Source: Chryseobacterium sp. MEBOG06
GTDB taxonomy: Bacteria > Bacteroidota > Bacteroidia > Flavobacteriales > Weeksellaceae
DNA length: 64,000 nt
NCBI RefSeq assembly: GCF_021869765.1
Contig: NZ_CP084580.1
Span: forward strand, 2,542,001 to 2,606,000
Direction of reading: 5' to 3'
Each line of letters opens with the position of its first letter. The first letter of the stretch is position 1. The position numbers were made by a program, and so were the translations under genes. The notes under the pieces were generated by a model, which was given only the letters and a program-made list of their open reading frames with translations, was not told the origin of the DNA and made no database searches. Below are positions 28,024-37,787 of the stretch, piece after piece.

Positions 28024-30900
28024 ATGAAAAACAAAAAACAGGGAAATCTTCTGCCTAAAGCAGGTATTATAGCATTTACATTTCTATTTTTTAATCTGGC
28101 CGAAGCTCAGCAGCAGCTTATCGAATTAAGCGGGAGCATCAAAAGCACAGGAACACACAAAGGACTGGATTCTGTAAAAGTAAAGATAGAAAATACAGAA
28201 GATACAGCATTCACAGATCAGCTGGGAACCTTTAAGATACGAGCAAGAGTTACCATACCATTCCGTCTTGTCATTAATAAAGACGGATTTGCAAGCCAGA
28301 CTCTTGAAGTTCTTTCTCCCTCCAATAAAATAACCATCGGGCTTAATCCTCAGAATACCATTATTGATGCTGTTGTGATTTCAGCATCCAGAGTTCCTGA
28401 AAAAATACTGCGCTCTCCGATAGCGATTGAAAAAATTGATATCAGAACAATCAGGGAAAGTCCCGCATCTTCTTTCTATGAAACATTGGAAAATGTAAAA
28501 GGACTACAGCTTTTGACCTCCAGTCTCACATTGAAAATCCCTAACTCAAGAGGATTCAACTCTCCTAATAATTTCCGATTTATGCAGCTGGTGGATGGCG
28601 TAGACGTACAATCCGCTACATTGGGAGTGCCGCTGGGAAATGCCATAGGACCTACAGAACTGGACATCCAGTCGATGGAAGTTACTCCCGGAGCAGCTTC
28701 TGCATTGTACGGAATGAATGCCATTAACGGATTGGCCAGCCTTCAAACCAAAGACCCTTTTACTTCCGAAGGAATCAGTGTTTATTTCCGGGGTGGAGTC
28801 AATCATGTAGACAATGCTAACCATAAAATAAGCTCTTTGGGTGAAAGTGCAATACGGTTTGCAAAAGTGGTCAATAAAAATTTTGCTGTAAAGGTAAATG
28901 CATCCTACTTCAGCGGAATAGACTGGATATCCAACAACCTCACAGATCAGAATCCAAATTCATTGATTACAGCTAATCCTAATTTCTCATTAGTTAACAA
29001 TCCCGCTGAAGATCTATGGAATAAGTACGGTGACGAAAGGAATAACAGGGTTTCTGTAAAAGTGGATTACAATGGGAAACCAACCACATTTAATGTTTCC
29101 AGGACAGGATATCTGGAAAAAGACCTTGTAAGTCCGGAAGTGAAAAACATTAAGTTTGATGCAGGATTATATTACCGTTTTGGAGATCAATGGAAAGCTT
29201 CCTATGTATACCGCTACGGATTGCTGGACGGAACTTTCCAGAGAGGTAACAAAATCCGGCTGCAAAATGCCACCGTTCAAAACCACAAAGTAGAACTTAC
29301 GGGCAAAGAACTTACTTTCAGAGCCTATGTATCTGTTGAAAATACAGGAGATTCTTATAATCTTAAACCTTTGGCGGACAATCTGGATCTTACCAATCTT
29401 TCGAATAATAATTGGAAAAATATATTTCAGACAACGCTCCAGAATACTATAAATTCTGGAGTAAACCTTAATGATGCTTTTATTCTGGCCCGTAAAGAAG
29501 CCGATAAGAATAGAGTAGTCCCCGGAACAGCCGCCTTTGAGCAGCTTAAAAATACCATTATCGGAATTAATAACTGGGATTCTGCCAACGCCGGAATTGC
29601 AGGAGCTCCGGCAACGGGAGGCGCTAAACTCGAACAGAAATCTCGATTTTATCAGGGAGAACTCACCTATGATCTTACAAGGTTTGTAAAAATATTTAAT
29701 CTCCTTGCAGGGGTAGATTACCGGTTGTACAGTATAACTCCGGACGGAAACAATTTTGTTGATTTTAACAGACCTGTGAATGAAAGAAATATTCCTTTAT
29801 CTGATGGTACTTTCGGGAAAGATGTTACTTATCAGAAATACGGAGCTTTTGCACAGATTACCAAAGTTTTCTTTGATGAAAAATTAAAACTGAATGCCGC
29901 TTTACGTATCGACAGGAACCCTGAATTTGAAGCCAAACTAAATCCGAGAATAAGTATTGTGTATTCGCCTGTCAATCAACATAATTTCAGAGCTTCTTTC
30001 CAGAACGGATACCGTTTCCCGTCACTGTTTGAAGCGCTTTCTTTTGTGAATAACGGAAACGTAAGAAGAGTGGGAGGCCTTTCAAAAGTGAACGAGGGAC
30101 TTGGTTATCTGGAAAATTCCTATACTCTTTCCTCCATAGACAGGTTCACGTCTGCTGTGAATAGCGATGTGGATGGAGGAAAGAGCCAAACTCAGGCAGC
30201 ACAGGATAATAAACAGCTTTTAACAGTTGCCGGTCTTCAGAAATTAAGGCCCGAAAAGATCACCTCTTTTGAAGTGGGATACAAATCTGTTTTCTTTAAT
30301 AGCAAACTCGCTCTGGATTGGGATTTCTATTACAATATTTATGATGGATTTCTCGGTCAGGTAGAAGTTGCAGTACCTAAAAACAGTCAGGTAGGAAGTA
30401 ATACAGCTGTCTTAGCCATGCTTGACAGAAGTAAGCAGGAGAGGTACAGAGTCTATACCAACAGCAATACCACCTACAAAAGCTATGGTACTTCTTTGGG
30501 AGTGCGGTACAATATAACAGGAAATTATAATGTTAATACCAATGTTTCCTATAATGCGCTTGCTTCCAATAACTCATCCGATCTGTTTATTACCGCTTTC
30601 AATACTCCGAAGTGGATGGTTAATATAAGTTTGGGAAATAGAGAAATCTTCAAGAATATAGGTTTCACCGTCGTTGCAAGGTGGCAGAACAGCTTTATGT
30701 GGGAGAGCCCTCTGGCTTCAGGAGAAATCCCCGCTTATTATACCCTTGATGCACAGGCTACCTGGAAACTTCCGGACATTCATGCAAATGCGAAAATAGG
30801 AGCAACCAATCTGCTGAACCGACGATACTTTCAGTATGCTGCAGGTCCGGAAATCGGAGGACTGTATTATCTCGCTTTTACTTACGATATAAAACTATAA
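28024..30900 (+). CDS. TonB-dependent receptor in the sulfur-assimilation locus
   Basis: A signal peptide (KAGIIAFTFLFFNLAEAQ) starts at the ATG at 28024. Earlier in-frame starts (GTG 27904, ATG 27973) lie in a repeat or lack signal character. A carboxypeptidase-regulatory-like domain (IELSGSIKSTG...LDSVKVKIEN) is followed by a TonB-box-like DAVVISASRVPEKIL, a plug with LVDGVDVQSATLGVPLGN and GAASALYGMNAINGLAS, and a barrel ending FTYDIKL. Its position between cysI and the siroheme/permease fusion suggests import of a sulfur source or a related cofactor. The substrate is unknown. The MCMCC leader upstream may make it respond to cysteine. Confidence 0.92.
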   Translation: MKNKKQGNLLPKAGIIAFTFLFFNLAEAQQQLIELSGSIKSTGTHKGLDSVKVKIENTEDTAFTDQLGTFKIRARVTIPFRLVINKDGFASQTLEVLSPSNKITIGLNPQNTIIDAVVISASRVPEKILRSPIAIEKIDIRTIRESPASSFYETLENVKGLQLLTSSLTLKIPNSRGFNSPNNFRFMQLVDGVDVQSATLGVPLGNAIGPTELDIQSMEVTPGAASALYGMNAINGLASLQTKDPFTSEGISVYFRGGVNHVDNANHKISSLGESAIRFAKVVNKNFAVKVNASYFSGIDWISNNLTDQNPNSLITANPNFSLVNNPAEDLWNKYGDERNNRVSVKVDYNGKPTTFNVSRTGYLEKDLVSPEVKNIKFDAGLYYRFGDQWKASYVYRYGLLDGTFQRGNKIRLQNATVQNHKVELTGKELTFRAYVSVENTGDSYNLKPLADNLDLTNLSNNNWKNIFQTTLQNTINSGVNLNDAFILARKEADKNRVVPGTAAFEQLKNTIIGINNWDSANAGIAGAPATGGAKLEQKSRFYQGELTYDLTRFVKIFNLLAGVDYRLYSITPDGNNFVDFNRPVNERNIPLSDGTFGKDVTYQKYGAFAQITKVFFDEKLKLNAALRIDRNPEFEAKLNPRISIVYSPVNQHNFRASFQNGYRFPSLFEALSFVNNGNVRRVGGLSKVNEGLGYLENSYTLSSIDRFTSAVNSDVDGGKSQTQAAQDNKQLLTVAGLQKLRPEKITSFEVGYKSVFFNSKLALDWDFYYNIYDGFLGQVEVAVPKNSQVGSNTAVLAMLDRSKQERYRVYTNSNTTYKSYGTSLGVRYNITGNYNVNTNVSYNALASNNSSDLFITAFNTPKWMVNISLGNREIFKNIGFTVVARWQNSFMWESPLASGEIPAYYTLDAQATWKLPDIHANAKIGATNLLNRRYFQYAAGPEIGGLYYLAFTYDIKL

Positions 30901-30905
30901 TTAAG

Positions 30906-32423
30906 ATGAATAACTCCTTATATCCCATATTCTTAAAGCTTGAAACTTTGTCCTTACTCATTGTTGGAGGCGGTAAAGTCGCTCTTGAAAAATTAGATTC
31001 TGTACTTGGCAATTCACCGGACACGGTCATAAAACTTGTAGCAAAGGAAATTATTCCGGAGATCAGGGCTCTGCAAAGTCAGTTTCCCAATATAAAACTG
31101 CATGAAAGAGCTTATAACGACACAGATTTTGATACTGTTGATCTCGCAGTTATTGCTGTAAATGACATTGTATTGGCCGGACAAATCCGTGATTGTGCCC
31201 ATCAGAAGAGTGTATTGGTTAATATTGCAGATAAGCCTGATCTGTGTGATTTCTATTTAGGTTCAATCGTAAAAAAAGGCAATCTTAAAATCGCTATTTC
31301 AACCAACGGAAAATCCCCGACGATAGCCAAAAGATTAAGGGAAACATTCACTGAAATTATTCCGGATGAAATGGATCATATATTGGACAATATGCAGAAT
31401 ATCCGGAATCAGCTAAAAGGGGACTTCAATTATAAAGTAAAAGAACTCAACAAAATAACAACTCAATATCTGTCTGACGGAAAAATTCCTCCTGCCCAAT
31501 CAGAAATGGAAATTGAAAAACTGATCAGCATTACCAAAACAGCCCAGAGAAAAGCCAATATTTATCTGGCTATCATTGGTATTTTGCTTTTGTTTGGAAT
31601 ATTAGGACTGGTGGTCTACCACTTCAATCTTTCCGGGGATATTCAGTATTTTCTAAATAAAGACGGACATATTTTTTACTGGATGCTGTTTGCAGGTTTT
31701 ATGGCAGAAATTGTGGCCGGATCTATGGGAATGGGCTATGGCGTAATCTGTACAACCATACTTTTATTACTGAACGTTCCGCCTCCGGTTGTAAGTGCAA
31801 GCATTCATTCTGCAGAATCTTTTACTACGGCGGCCGGGAGTTTCAGCCACTATAAACTGGGAAATGTCAACAAAAAAATGGTTTGGGTATTGTTTCCCCT
31901 GGCAATCGTAGGTTCTGTTATCGGAGCATTAACATTGTCTCATTATGGTGAGGAGTATGCCCATATTGTAAAGCCTGTTATTGCCTGCTATACCTTATAC
32001 CTTGGAATCAATATTTTAAGAAATGCTTTTAAAAGCAAAAAATCAAACCCCGTTAAAACCAAACGAAGAACGAATCTCAGATTATTAGGATTGGCAGGTG
32101 GTTTTATAGATTCCTTTGCAGGAGGAGGATGGGGCCCGTTAGTTACCGGAACCTTGATTAAAGAAGGAAGAATTCCCCGTTATGTAGTAGGAAGTTCAAC
32201 GGTAGCTAAGTTCCTGCTGACCATTACAAGTGCTGTTACCTTCATTTTTACAATTGGGATTCACCACTGGAATATTGTTTTAGGCCTATTACTGGGAGGC
32301 GTTTTTACAGCACCTTTCTCAGCGATGCTTACCTCAAAACTTCCCACCAAAAAGATGTTTATAGTAGTTGGGATAGTAGTGATCATCATGAGTCTTATTT
32401 CTATCATCAAATCTTTCATGTAA
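30906..32423 (+). CDS. Precorrin-2 dehydrogenase (CysG N-domain) fused to TauE/SafE permease
   Basis: Residues about 1-200 are the siroheme-synthase N-terminal module: LLIVGGGKVALEKLDSVL (NAD-binding), AVIAVNDI, VLVNIADKPDLCDFYLGSIV and KIAISTNGKSPTIAKRLRE. Residues about 220-505 are a TSUP (TauE/SafE) transporter with eight or so membrane helices, including MAEIVAGSMGMGYGV and GGFIDSFAGGGWGPLVTGTLI. The first part oxidises precorrin-2 for siroheme; the second would move sulfite, sulfate or a sulfonate. It lies six bases after the TonB receptor. I see no frameshift, so this is one continuous reading frame. Confidence 0.9.
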   Translation: MNNSLYPIFLKLETLSLLIVGGGKVALEKLDSVLGNSPDTVIKLVAKEIIPEIRALQSQFPNIKLHERAYNDTDFDTVDLAVIAVNDIVLAGQIRDCAHQKSVLVNIADKPDLCDFYLGSIVKKGNLKIAISTNGKSPTIAKRLRETFTEIIPDEMDHILDNMQNIRNQLKGDFNYKVKELNKITTQYLSDGKIPPAQSEMEIEKLISITKTAQRKANIYLAIIGILLLFGILGLVVYHFNLSGDIQYFLNKDGHIFYWMLFAGFMAEIVAGSMGMGYGVICTTILLLLNVPPPVVSASIHSAESFTTAAGSFSHYKLGNVNKKMVWVLFPLAIVGSVIGALTLSHYGEEYAHIVKPVIACYTLYLGINILRNAFKSKKSNPVKTKRRTNLRLLGLAGGFIDSFAGGGWGPLVTGTLIKEGRIPRYVVGSSTVAKFLLTITSAVTFIFTIGIHHWNIVLGLLLGGVFTAPFSAMLTSKLPTKKMFIVVGIVVIIMSLISIIKSFM

Positions 32424-32445
32424 AACTTCAGGCATGTATGGATTG

Positions 32446-32472
32446 AAAAGCTCTCTAAAAGGGAGCTTTTTT
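32446..32472 (+). terminator. Intrinsic terminator of the sulfur locus
   Basis: Arms AAAGCTCTC and GGGAGCTTT (one G-T pair) are followed by a T-run. It lies 23 bases after the fusion gene. Confidence 0.7.
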
Positions 32473-32644
32473 AGTTAAGAACACTTGAAATATAAATTCA
32501 AATAATCAATCTTAGGCATTACTCAGTTTTTTTAACCCCTAATTTCTTTTCAAACGGAAAAAATACCTGAAATCAGCTAATTAAATTCCCTTTCTATTCA
32601 ATAGCTTTGTAAAAAACAATCATTCAATAATAAAGAAGTAGAAA

Positions 32645-33454
32645 ATGATGAAAAAGAAATTATTTTTAACTCTGTTATCCTTCTCAGGATATATTTTTTT
32701 ATCAGCACAGGAAGCCGATAATTCTTTACAAGGTTATTATAAGGCAAGTAATGATACAACGCTTTACAGTAGTTTTAATTTTGACGGAAATGGAAAAGTC
32801 TTAATATCTGATATGGACTATGGAGATTATTTTACCAGGAATGACAGCCTGATTGTTTATCCTGATAAAAGTATATTCGTCTTCAAAATTAAAAAAGGAA
32901 AATTAACCGGAATTTCAAACTGGGTAGAGAAAGGGGTTTGGGTTCCTAAAAAAGACAGTTCAGAAATCAATAACAGACGTAATCCGGCAGATGCTAAAAA
33001 GAAAGCTCAGCTTTTGGCCGAGTATTATGATAAGACCAAGAGCTCCTCCGGATCAGATCTTGATTTTGAAGCATTATTTTCGGGGAAAACCTCCGGAGTG
33101 AATGAAGATCTGTGCAATAAAGGTTTAGCAAAAGCTTGTATGAATCTCTTTGGATTAAAAATGATGCAGTACACTCCCGGTCTTCTAACTGATCCCGTAA
33201 AAATTCCTTCCAAAAAGATAAAGCCTCACCCGGAATTAATTGCACTATCCAAGAAAATTATAGATCTCGGAGAACCGGAAGGATATACGGTATTAGGAAG
33301 TTATTATTTCACATTGGGATTAAGGGAAAAAGCTTTTAAAACCTGGGAAGAAGGAGAAAAAAACGGAAGTTTAAAATCCGGTACTACAAAAGCTTTAATC
33401 GAATTTCAGGAAGAATTACAGAAAGAAGTTGATCAAGAAAAAAATACTAAGTGA
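32645..33454 (+). CDS. Secreted protein of unknown function, helical repeats
   Basis: The signal peptide is LFLTLLSFSGYIFLSAQ. The N-terminal half is beta-like (GYYKASNDTTLYSSFNFDGNGKVLISD). The C-terminal half is helical and Sel1/TPR-like (NKGLAKACMNLFGLKMM, EPEGYTVLGSYYFTLGLREKAFKTWEEGEKNGS). I do not recognise the family. A TAGCTTTG at 32602-32609 may be a promoter -7 element. The next gene, also secreted and of unknown function, starts 54 bases after it, so the two may be co-expressed. Confidence 0.65.
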   Translation: MMKKKLFLTLLSFSGYIFLSAQEADNSLQGYYKASNDTTLYSSFNFDGNGKVLISDMDYGDYFTRNDSLIVYPDKSIFVFKIKKGKLTGISNWVEKGVWVPKKDSSEINNRRNPADAKKKAQLLAEYYDKTKSSSGSDLDFEALFSGKTSGVNEDLCNKGLAKACMNLFGLKMMQYTPGLLTDPVKIPSKKIKPHPELIALSKKIIDLGEPEGYTVLGSYYFTLGLREKAFKTWEEGEKNGSLKSGTTKALIEFQEELQKEVDQEKNTK

Positions 33455-33508
33455 TCCTGTAAAACTAGTTTCACAATAAATATTCTATTATATACAGCGC
33501 TTTACAAT

Positions 33509-34120
33509 ATGTACTTCAACAAAATATACTTTTCATTACTCTCTCTTGCGATGGTTGCGAGCTGCAAGCCGGAAAAAAAGACTATTAGAGAAACCAAGTC
33601 CCATGATACCATTCAAACTCCTGCAAATAGGGTAAAAGACCATGACAGTGCTGTAACAGCTATAAAATTACCCGTTATTGATACCACAGCAGTACTGCTT
33701 GCGTTTAAGAAAGCATCAAAAACAGATTTTTTCGGTAAAGAATTGGGCTTCAGTTATGATGATGACCTTTCCGGTTCTATTTTTGATTCAGAGCGGCCCA
33801 TTCTTATAGGCGATCTGAATGGCGATCATTTGGAGGATGCCATTATGCCTTTCACTATAGAAGGACGTGATGGCGGTAATAACTGGGACGCACATTATGC
33901 CATTTTTATCAATAAGAACGGTGAACTCCGTTATAAGTATTCTTTCAACAGAGGTGGTGATCTGGCAGAAACGCAGACCTTTTTTAAAAGTATACAAAAT
34001 GGAGTAGTGCACGGAATGCAGGAACCTGGATTTCATTTTTCTGATGGAGAAAGCAGCCCTGTCCGTTTTGTTTACAAAAATAACAGACTTTCTGAGGTTA
34101 CTTCTTCAAAAACCAGATAA
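33509..34120 (+). CDS. Putative lipoprotein, unknown function
   Basis: 203 residues with a lipobox-like SLAMVASC at the end of a short signal. The mature part is rich in Lys, Asp and Thr, and contains ILIGDLNGDHLEDAIMPFTIEGRDGG, which resembles the calcium-binding FG-GAP or VCBS type 'DLNGDG..D' loop. Then comes YAIFINKNGELRY. It is probably an outer-membrane or periplasmic lipoprotein. I do not recognise it beyond this. It faces the AraC regulator downstream. Confidence 0.6.
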   Translation: MYFNKIYFSLLSLAMVASCKPEKKTIRETKSHDTIQTPANRVKDHDSAVTAIKLPVIDTTAVLLAFKKASKTDFFGKELGFSYDDDLSGSIFDSERPILIGDLNGDHLEDAIMPFTIEGRDGGNNWDAHYAIFINKNGELRYKYSFNRGGDLAETQTFFKSIQNGVVHGMQEPGFHFSDGESSPVRFVYKNNRLSEVTSSKTR

Positions 34121-34153
34121 TGCATATACCTGTTACTTAGCACAGGAGCATTT

Positions 34154-35062
34154 TCAATTGAACGTCTGCCTGAATTCCAGGGGTGAAATCGCGGTTCGGT
34201 TTTTAAATAAACGGTGAAAAGATTGAGGATGCTCAAATCCTAAATGATAGGCAATTTCTGAAACAGACATTCCTGTAGTAGACAACAACTCTTTTGCTTT
34301 CTCTATCAATCTGTTCTGTATATGCTGTTGGGTGGTCTGTCCTGTATGAACCCTTAGCATATCACTCAGATAATTGGGGCTGATATTCATTTCTGAGGCA
34401 ATGAACTGTACTGTGGGAATCCCGTCAATCGTTAATCTTTCGCTTTTAAAATAATCATCCAGTATATTTTCAAGCTGGGTCAAAAGATCATGATTCACTT
34501 TTTTTCTGGTTAAAAACTGGCGGTTATAAAAACGGTCACAGTACTTTAGCAGCAAATCGATATTGGAAATTAACAGATCCTGAGTGAAAACATCCATATT
34601 ATTTTCCGTTTCCCTGCGGATATTATCAATGATGTCTGTGACGGACTGTTCTTCTCTATCAGACAGATGCAAAGCCTCATTGGCAGCATATGAAAAGTAG
34701 CAGTATTCTTTGATCGCAGAAGCCAAAGGATATCCCTGTAAAAAATCAGGATGTACAACCAGTACACTTCCTTTCACTTCAGAAAGCAGGATATCTTCAA
34801 ACTGTACCACCTGATTAGGTGCAATAAAATACATGATCCCATCATCAAAATCATAATAATGCTGGCCATATTTGAATTTCCCTGCACAGTCACTCTTAAT
34901 AGCCACAACATAAAAATCTGTGGTTACCGCAGTTAGAAGGGTTTTAGGATCAACAGAAACCTCATTAAAATCAAAAACACTGATTAAGGGATTGGAAGGT
35001 CTTTTCAACTTTAAGTAAAGATGCAATGCTGTAATGGAGGGTACTCTTTCCGGTGTTTTCAT
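34154..35062 (-). CDS. AraC-family transcriptional regulator
   Basis: The N-terminal about 170 residues are a cupin-type sensor. The C-terminal double HTH is clear: VQFIASEMNISPNYLSDMLRVHTG, then SVSEIAYHLGFEHPQSFHRLFKNRTAISPLEFR. It lies downstream of the epimerase-like gene on the same strand (149 bases apart), which is a likely target. The ligand is unknown. Confidence 0.88.
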   Translation of the reverse strand: MKTPERVPSITALHLYLKLKRPSNPLISVFDFNEVSVDPKTLLTAVTTDFYVVAIKSDCAGKFKYGQHYYDFDDGIMYFIAPNQVVQFEDILLSEVKGSVLVVHPDFLQGYPLASAIKEYCYFSYAANEALHLSDREEQSVTDIIDNIRRETENNMDVFTQDLLISNIDLLLKYCDRFYNRQFLTRKKVNHDLLTQLENILDDYFKSERLTIDGIPTVQFIASEMNISPNYLSDMLRVHTGQTTQQHIQNRLIEKAKELLSTTGMSVSEIAYHLGFEHPQSFHRLFKNRTAISPLEFRQTFN

Positions 35063-35211
35063 TTGTTTTTATTATATCCGTTTCTATTTAATTATCATTT
35101 TATTCTGCTTAGAATCACTTCCGGCAAGAAAAATTCTTACTTTTTCGCTTAAGTGGTTAAACATTTTTGTAGCTAAAAGAAATCAAATTCTAAATTACAA
35201 TTTTCAAAGCA

Positions 35212-36150
35212 TTATTTTTCCTTTTGCTGTTCTTTTTTGATCTGCTCAATTCCCTGTCTGTAAGCAGTCACCTGAAATTCAGGAAATCTCTTTCTGAACT
35301 TTGAATCATCAAAAACATTGTCATACTCATATCTTGGAAGAAGCTCCAGCAGTTCTTTTGCATTTTTATTAAAGAGAGATCCAATTTTAAAAACAAATTT
35401 CGGAATGACAGAATAATTGAGCTTTTTTCCGTAAATCTGAGATGCCAACGCAATAAATTCTTTATAATTCAGCTTGTGATCATCCACAGGAAGATGCCAG
35501 GTCTGTCCGAAAGCATCAGGAGTATTTCCTATCAGAGCAGTGGCCCGGCTGGCATCCGGAGTCCAGATCAGGCTTCGTAATTTGTTGTCTCTCAAAGGTA
35601 CTTTCAGTTTTTTATCCTCTTTAATAGCATTGAAAACAAGGCTGTTCGTAATACTTTGAGTTTTGCCCGGACCATAAAATTCCGGAGCTCTGCAGATGAC
35701 AGCTTCTATGGCTCCTGCCCCCATTTCTTTCAGAAGCATATCGGTCATTTTTTTTCTTACCATCCCTTTTCTTCCTACAGGGGCAAATTCCGTTTGCTCG
35801 GTGAGGACCATACTGTTTTGAGGATACATATAAGTATTATCAAAATACACCAGTTTTGTTCCATTGATCTTACAGGCATCAATTACATTTCTCATGATCA
35901 GAAGGAATTGTTTTTCCCATAATTCAGTATCCATGGGAAGACCTAGGGTGAAATAGGCAATCTCACTGCCTTTTACAGCTTCTATTGCTTTTTCCCTGTT
36001 CGAAAGGTCTGCTGAAAATACAGTGTCGGTATCATTTACTTTTCCAGGCTTTCTGCTGACAATTCTGATGTCTGAAGTATAATTTCTTTTCAGTTCTCTT
36101 GCCAGTTCTTCACCTATTTGTCCGTTAGCGCCTAATATAGTTTGCATCAT
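35212..36150 (-). CDS. NAD(P)-dependent epimerase/dehydratase-like protein
   Basis: The Rossmann motif ILGANGQIGEELARELKR opens the 312-residue protein. It has the general extended-SDR layout, with IAYFTLGLP, LVYFDNTYMYP and DASRATALIGNTPDAFGQTWHLP later. The YxxxK pair is not typical; MVRKKMTDMLLKE stands in its place, so catalytic activity as an epimerase is uncertain. It may act as an NAD(P)H-sensing or redox protein. AraC-type control is suggested by the next gene. Confidence 0.75.
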   Translation of the reverse strand: MMQTILGANGQIGEELARELKRNYTSDIRIVSRKPGKVNDTDTVFSADLSNREKAIEAVKGSEIAYFTLGLPMDTELWEKQFLLIMRNVIDACKINGTKLVYFDNTYMYPQNSMVLTEQTEFAPVGRKGMVRKKMTDMLLKEMGAGAIEAVICRAPEFYGPGKTQSITNSLVFNAIKEDKKLKVPLRDNKLRSLIWTPDASRATALIGNTPDAFGQTWHLPVDDHKLNYKEFIALASQIYGKKLNYSVIPKFVFKIGSLFNKNAKELLELLPRYEYDNVFDDSKFRKRFPEFQVTAYRQGIEQIKKEQQKEK

Positions 36151-36557
36151 TTTTTATTTTGAGGGTTATTCATTCAATTGGAAATAAGCAGGATAATTTC
36201 AGTGCCTCTCTATTTCTGATACAAAATTCGGGCATAATCAGCAAAAGAATGTATCCCAATCTATGGAAGTTGTAACATAATCTCTGCCAATCCTTAATCA
36301 GTGTCCGGCAACTATTAAGATTCTTTAAATATCACCACAAATGATACAAAGGCTATTTTAAAAGCTTAAAGGCTCTCGAAAGAATATAATTACAAGGTTG
36401 TAAAGGCTTATTTGTTTTATTTTTCAGTGTAATGATCAATTTTAAATAAAATAGCTCAATTTTTTATGCTTTTTGTATTTAAATAAAACCAATTAATAAT
36501 CAATTGTCAATCCATCCTGTTTATTTTTCATAACTTTAATCATCAATCTTTAAGTCG
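36151..36557. other. Gene-free stretch of 407 bases
   Basis: AT-rich and free of stop-poor frames or clear hairpins. It lies between divergent genes and should hold promoters for both. I see no specific site I can support. Confidence 0.4.
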
Positions 36558-37028
36558 ATGAAAACAAGCTCCGGCATTTTACTCTTTAAAAAAGAAAAAG
36601 AAGGTTTATATTACTTTCTGGTCCATCCGGGAGGTCCGTTCTGGAAAAATAAAGACTTAGGAGCGTGGTCCATTCCTAAAGGTGAGATAATGCCTGATGA
36701 GGACCTTCTGGAGCGTGCATTGATTGAATTTACGGAAGAAACCGGAAAATCTGTTACCGGAGAATTTATAGAATTACATCCTGTCATTCAAAAAGGAGGA
36801 AAAACGGTATATGCATGGGCACTGGAAGGAGATATGGATACTTCAGGACTTTACAGCAATACTTTATTGATAGAATGGCCACCCAGATCAGGTAAAAAAC
36901 TTGAAATACCGGAAGTGGACCAATGGAAGTGGTTTGTTTCAGAAGAGGCGAAACAACGGATTAATGCAGCACAGATCAGATTAATAGAAGAATTGGAAGA
37001 GATCGTGAAAGCTAACGATCACCAGTAG
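36558..37028 (+). CDS. NUDIX hydrolase
   Basis: The Nudix box runs from PKGEIMPDEDLLERALIEF to TEETGKSVTG, fitting GX5EX7-EX2EEXGU except that the first Arg is replaced by Ile. The start MKTSSGILLFKKEKEGLYYFLVHPGGP is typical of stand-alone Nudix proteins in the Ap4A/ADP-ribose and 8-oxo-dGTP range. 156 residues, cytoplasmic. The substrate cannot be assigned. Confidence 0.88.
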   Translation: MKTSSGILLFKKEKEGLYYFLVHPGGPFWKNKDLGAWSIPKGEIMPDEDLLERALIEFTEETGKSVTGEFIELHPVIQKGGKTVYAWALEGDMDTSGLYSNTLLIEWPPRSGKKLEIPEVDQWKWFVSEEAKQRINAAQIRLIEELEEIVKANDHQ

Positions 37029-37081
37029 TCTATTTTATAAAAGTACAATTAATTATGACAAGCTGCGAGTACAATACTATG

Positions 37082-37110
37082 ATCCCTTTACCAGAGTATG
37101 ATAAAGGGAT
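37082..37110. terminator. Stem-loop between convergent genes
   Basis: Perfect 9-bp arms ATCCCTTTA and TAAAGGGAT. It lacks a strong T-run, so termination is likely but not certain. Confidence 0.45.
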
Positions 37111-37137
37111 TACAATAATATTTCGGTAAACTGGAAT

Positions 37138-37629
37138 TTATTTTTTGATTCCAATTGCTTTAAGTGCGCTGGATGTCAGGTAAATATCATCAAAAACAGC
37201 AAGCGATTCTACGTCATTAAATCCTAAAGGAAACAGATCATTTTTATTGAAAGACAATTCTATAGAAGGATCATATGAAGCTATAATCCTTACTTTGGAA
37301 TATCCGTTATAATCTACTTTAAAACCTTCAAACATACAATTCTGCTCTGCTTTCTGATACCCTGCATACTCTTCAAACCCTGCAATATCAGTCCTTTTAC
37401 CATCATTATGGTCAAGGGCCTTCCATGATGTATAATTTTTGGGTTCTTTAAGAATATTTCCATCCTGGTCTACAGGAACAAACATTCCGAGAGCCAGGCG
37501 TTTCTTTAAGAAATTGGCATAATTATTCATCAAATTTAAAATTTGAAGATCGGCATATCCTTCATGTGAATAATATTCAATTACAAAGGTCGTCATCGGG
37601 ATCAGCTTATGAGAAGCGTCAGTCGGCAT
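37138..37629 (-). CDS. Conserved hypothetical protein
   Basis: 163 residues with no signal peptide or membrane segment. NYANFLKKRLALGMFVPVDQDGN and ASYDPSIELSFNKNDLFPLGFNDVESLAVFDDIYLTS are the most ordered parts. I do not recognise the family. Good coding character and a normal start support that it is real. No neighbour points to a role. Confidence 0.6.
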   Translation of the reverse strand: MPTDASHKLIPMTTFVIEYYSHEGYADLQILNLMNNYANFLKKRLALGMFVPVDQDGNILKEPKNYTSWKALDHNDGKRTDIAGFEEYAGYQKAEQNCMFEGFKVDYNGYSKVRIIASYDPSIELSFNKNDLFPLGFNDVESLAVFDDIYLTSSALKAIGIKK

Positions 37630-37762
37630 AATTAGTCTTTTCTTTTATCGGACGATAAAAATAGTATTTTTATTTACTTTTCCCAACGGAAAGGAATGAA
37701 TAGAGCGGTATTTATACCCATTCTGAATAACAATAACGGCGAAGAATCCCTTTATTTTTCAG

Positions 37763-37770
37763 TATTTTTG
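37763..37770 (+). promoter_or_regulatory. Possible -7 element TATTTTTG
   Basis: It matches TAnnTTTG 17 bases before the GNAT start at 37788. No clear -33 TTG was seen. Confidence 0.35.
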
Positions 37771-37787
37771 AGGGTAAGAAAGGAATA

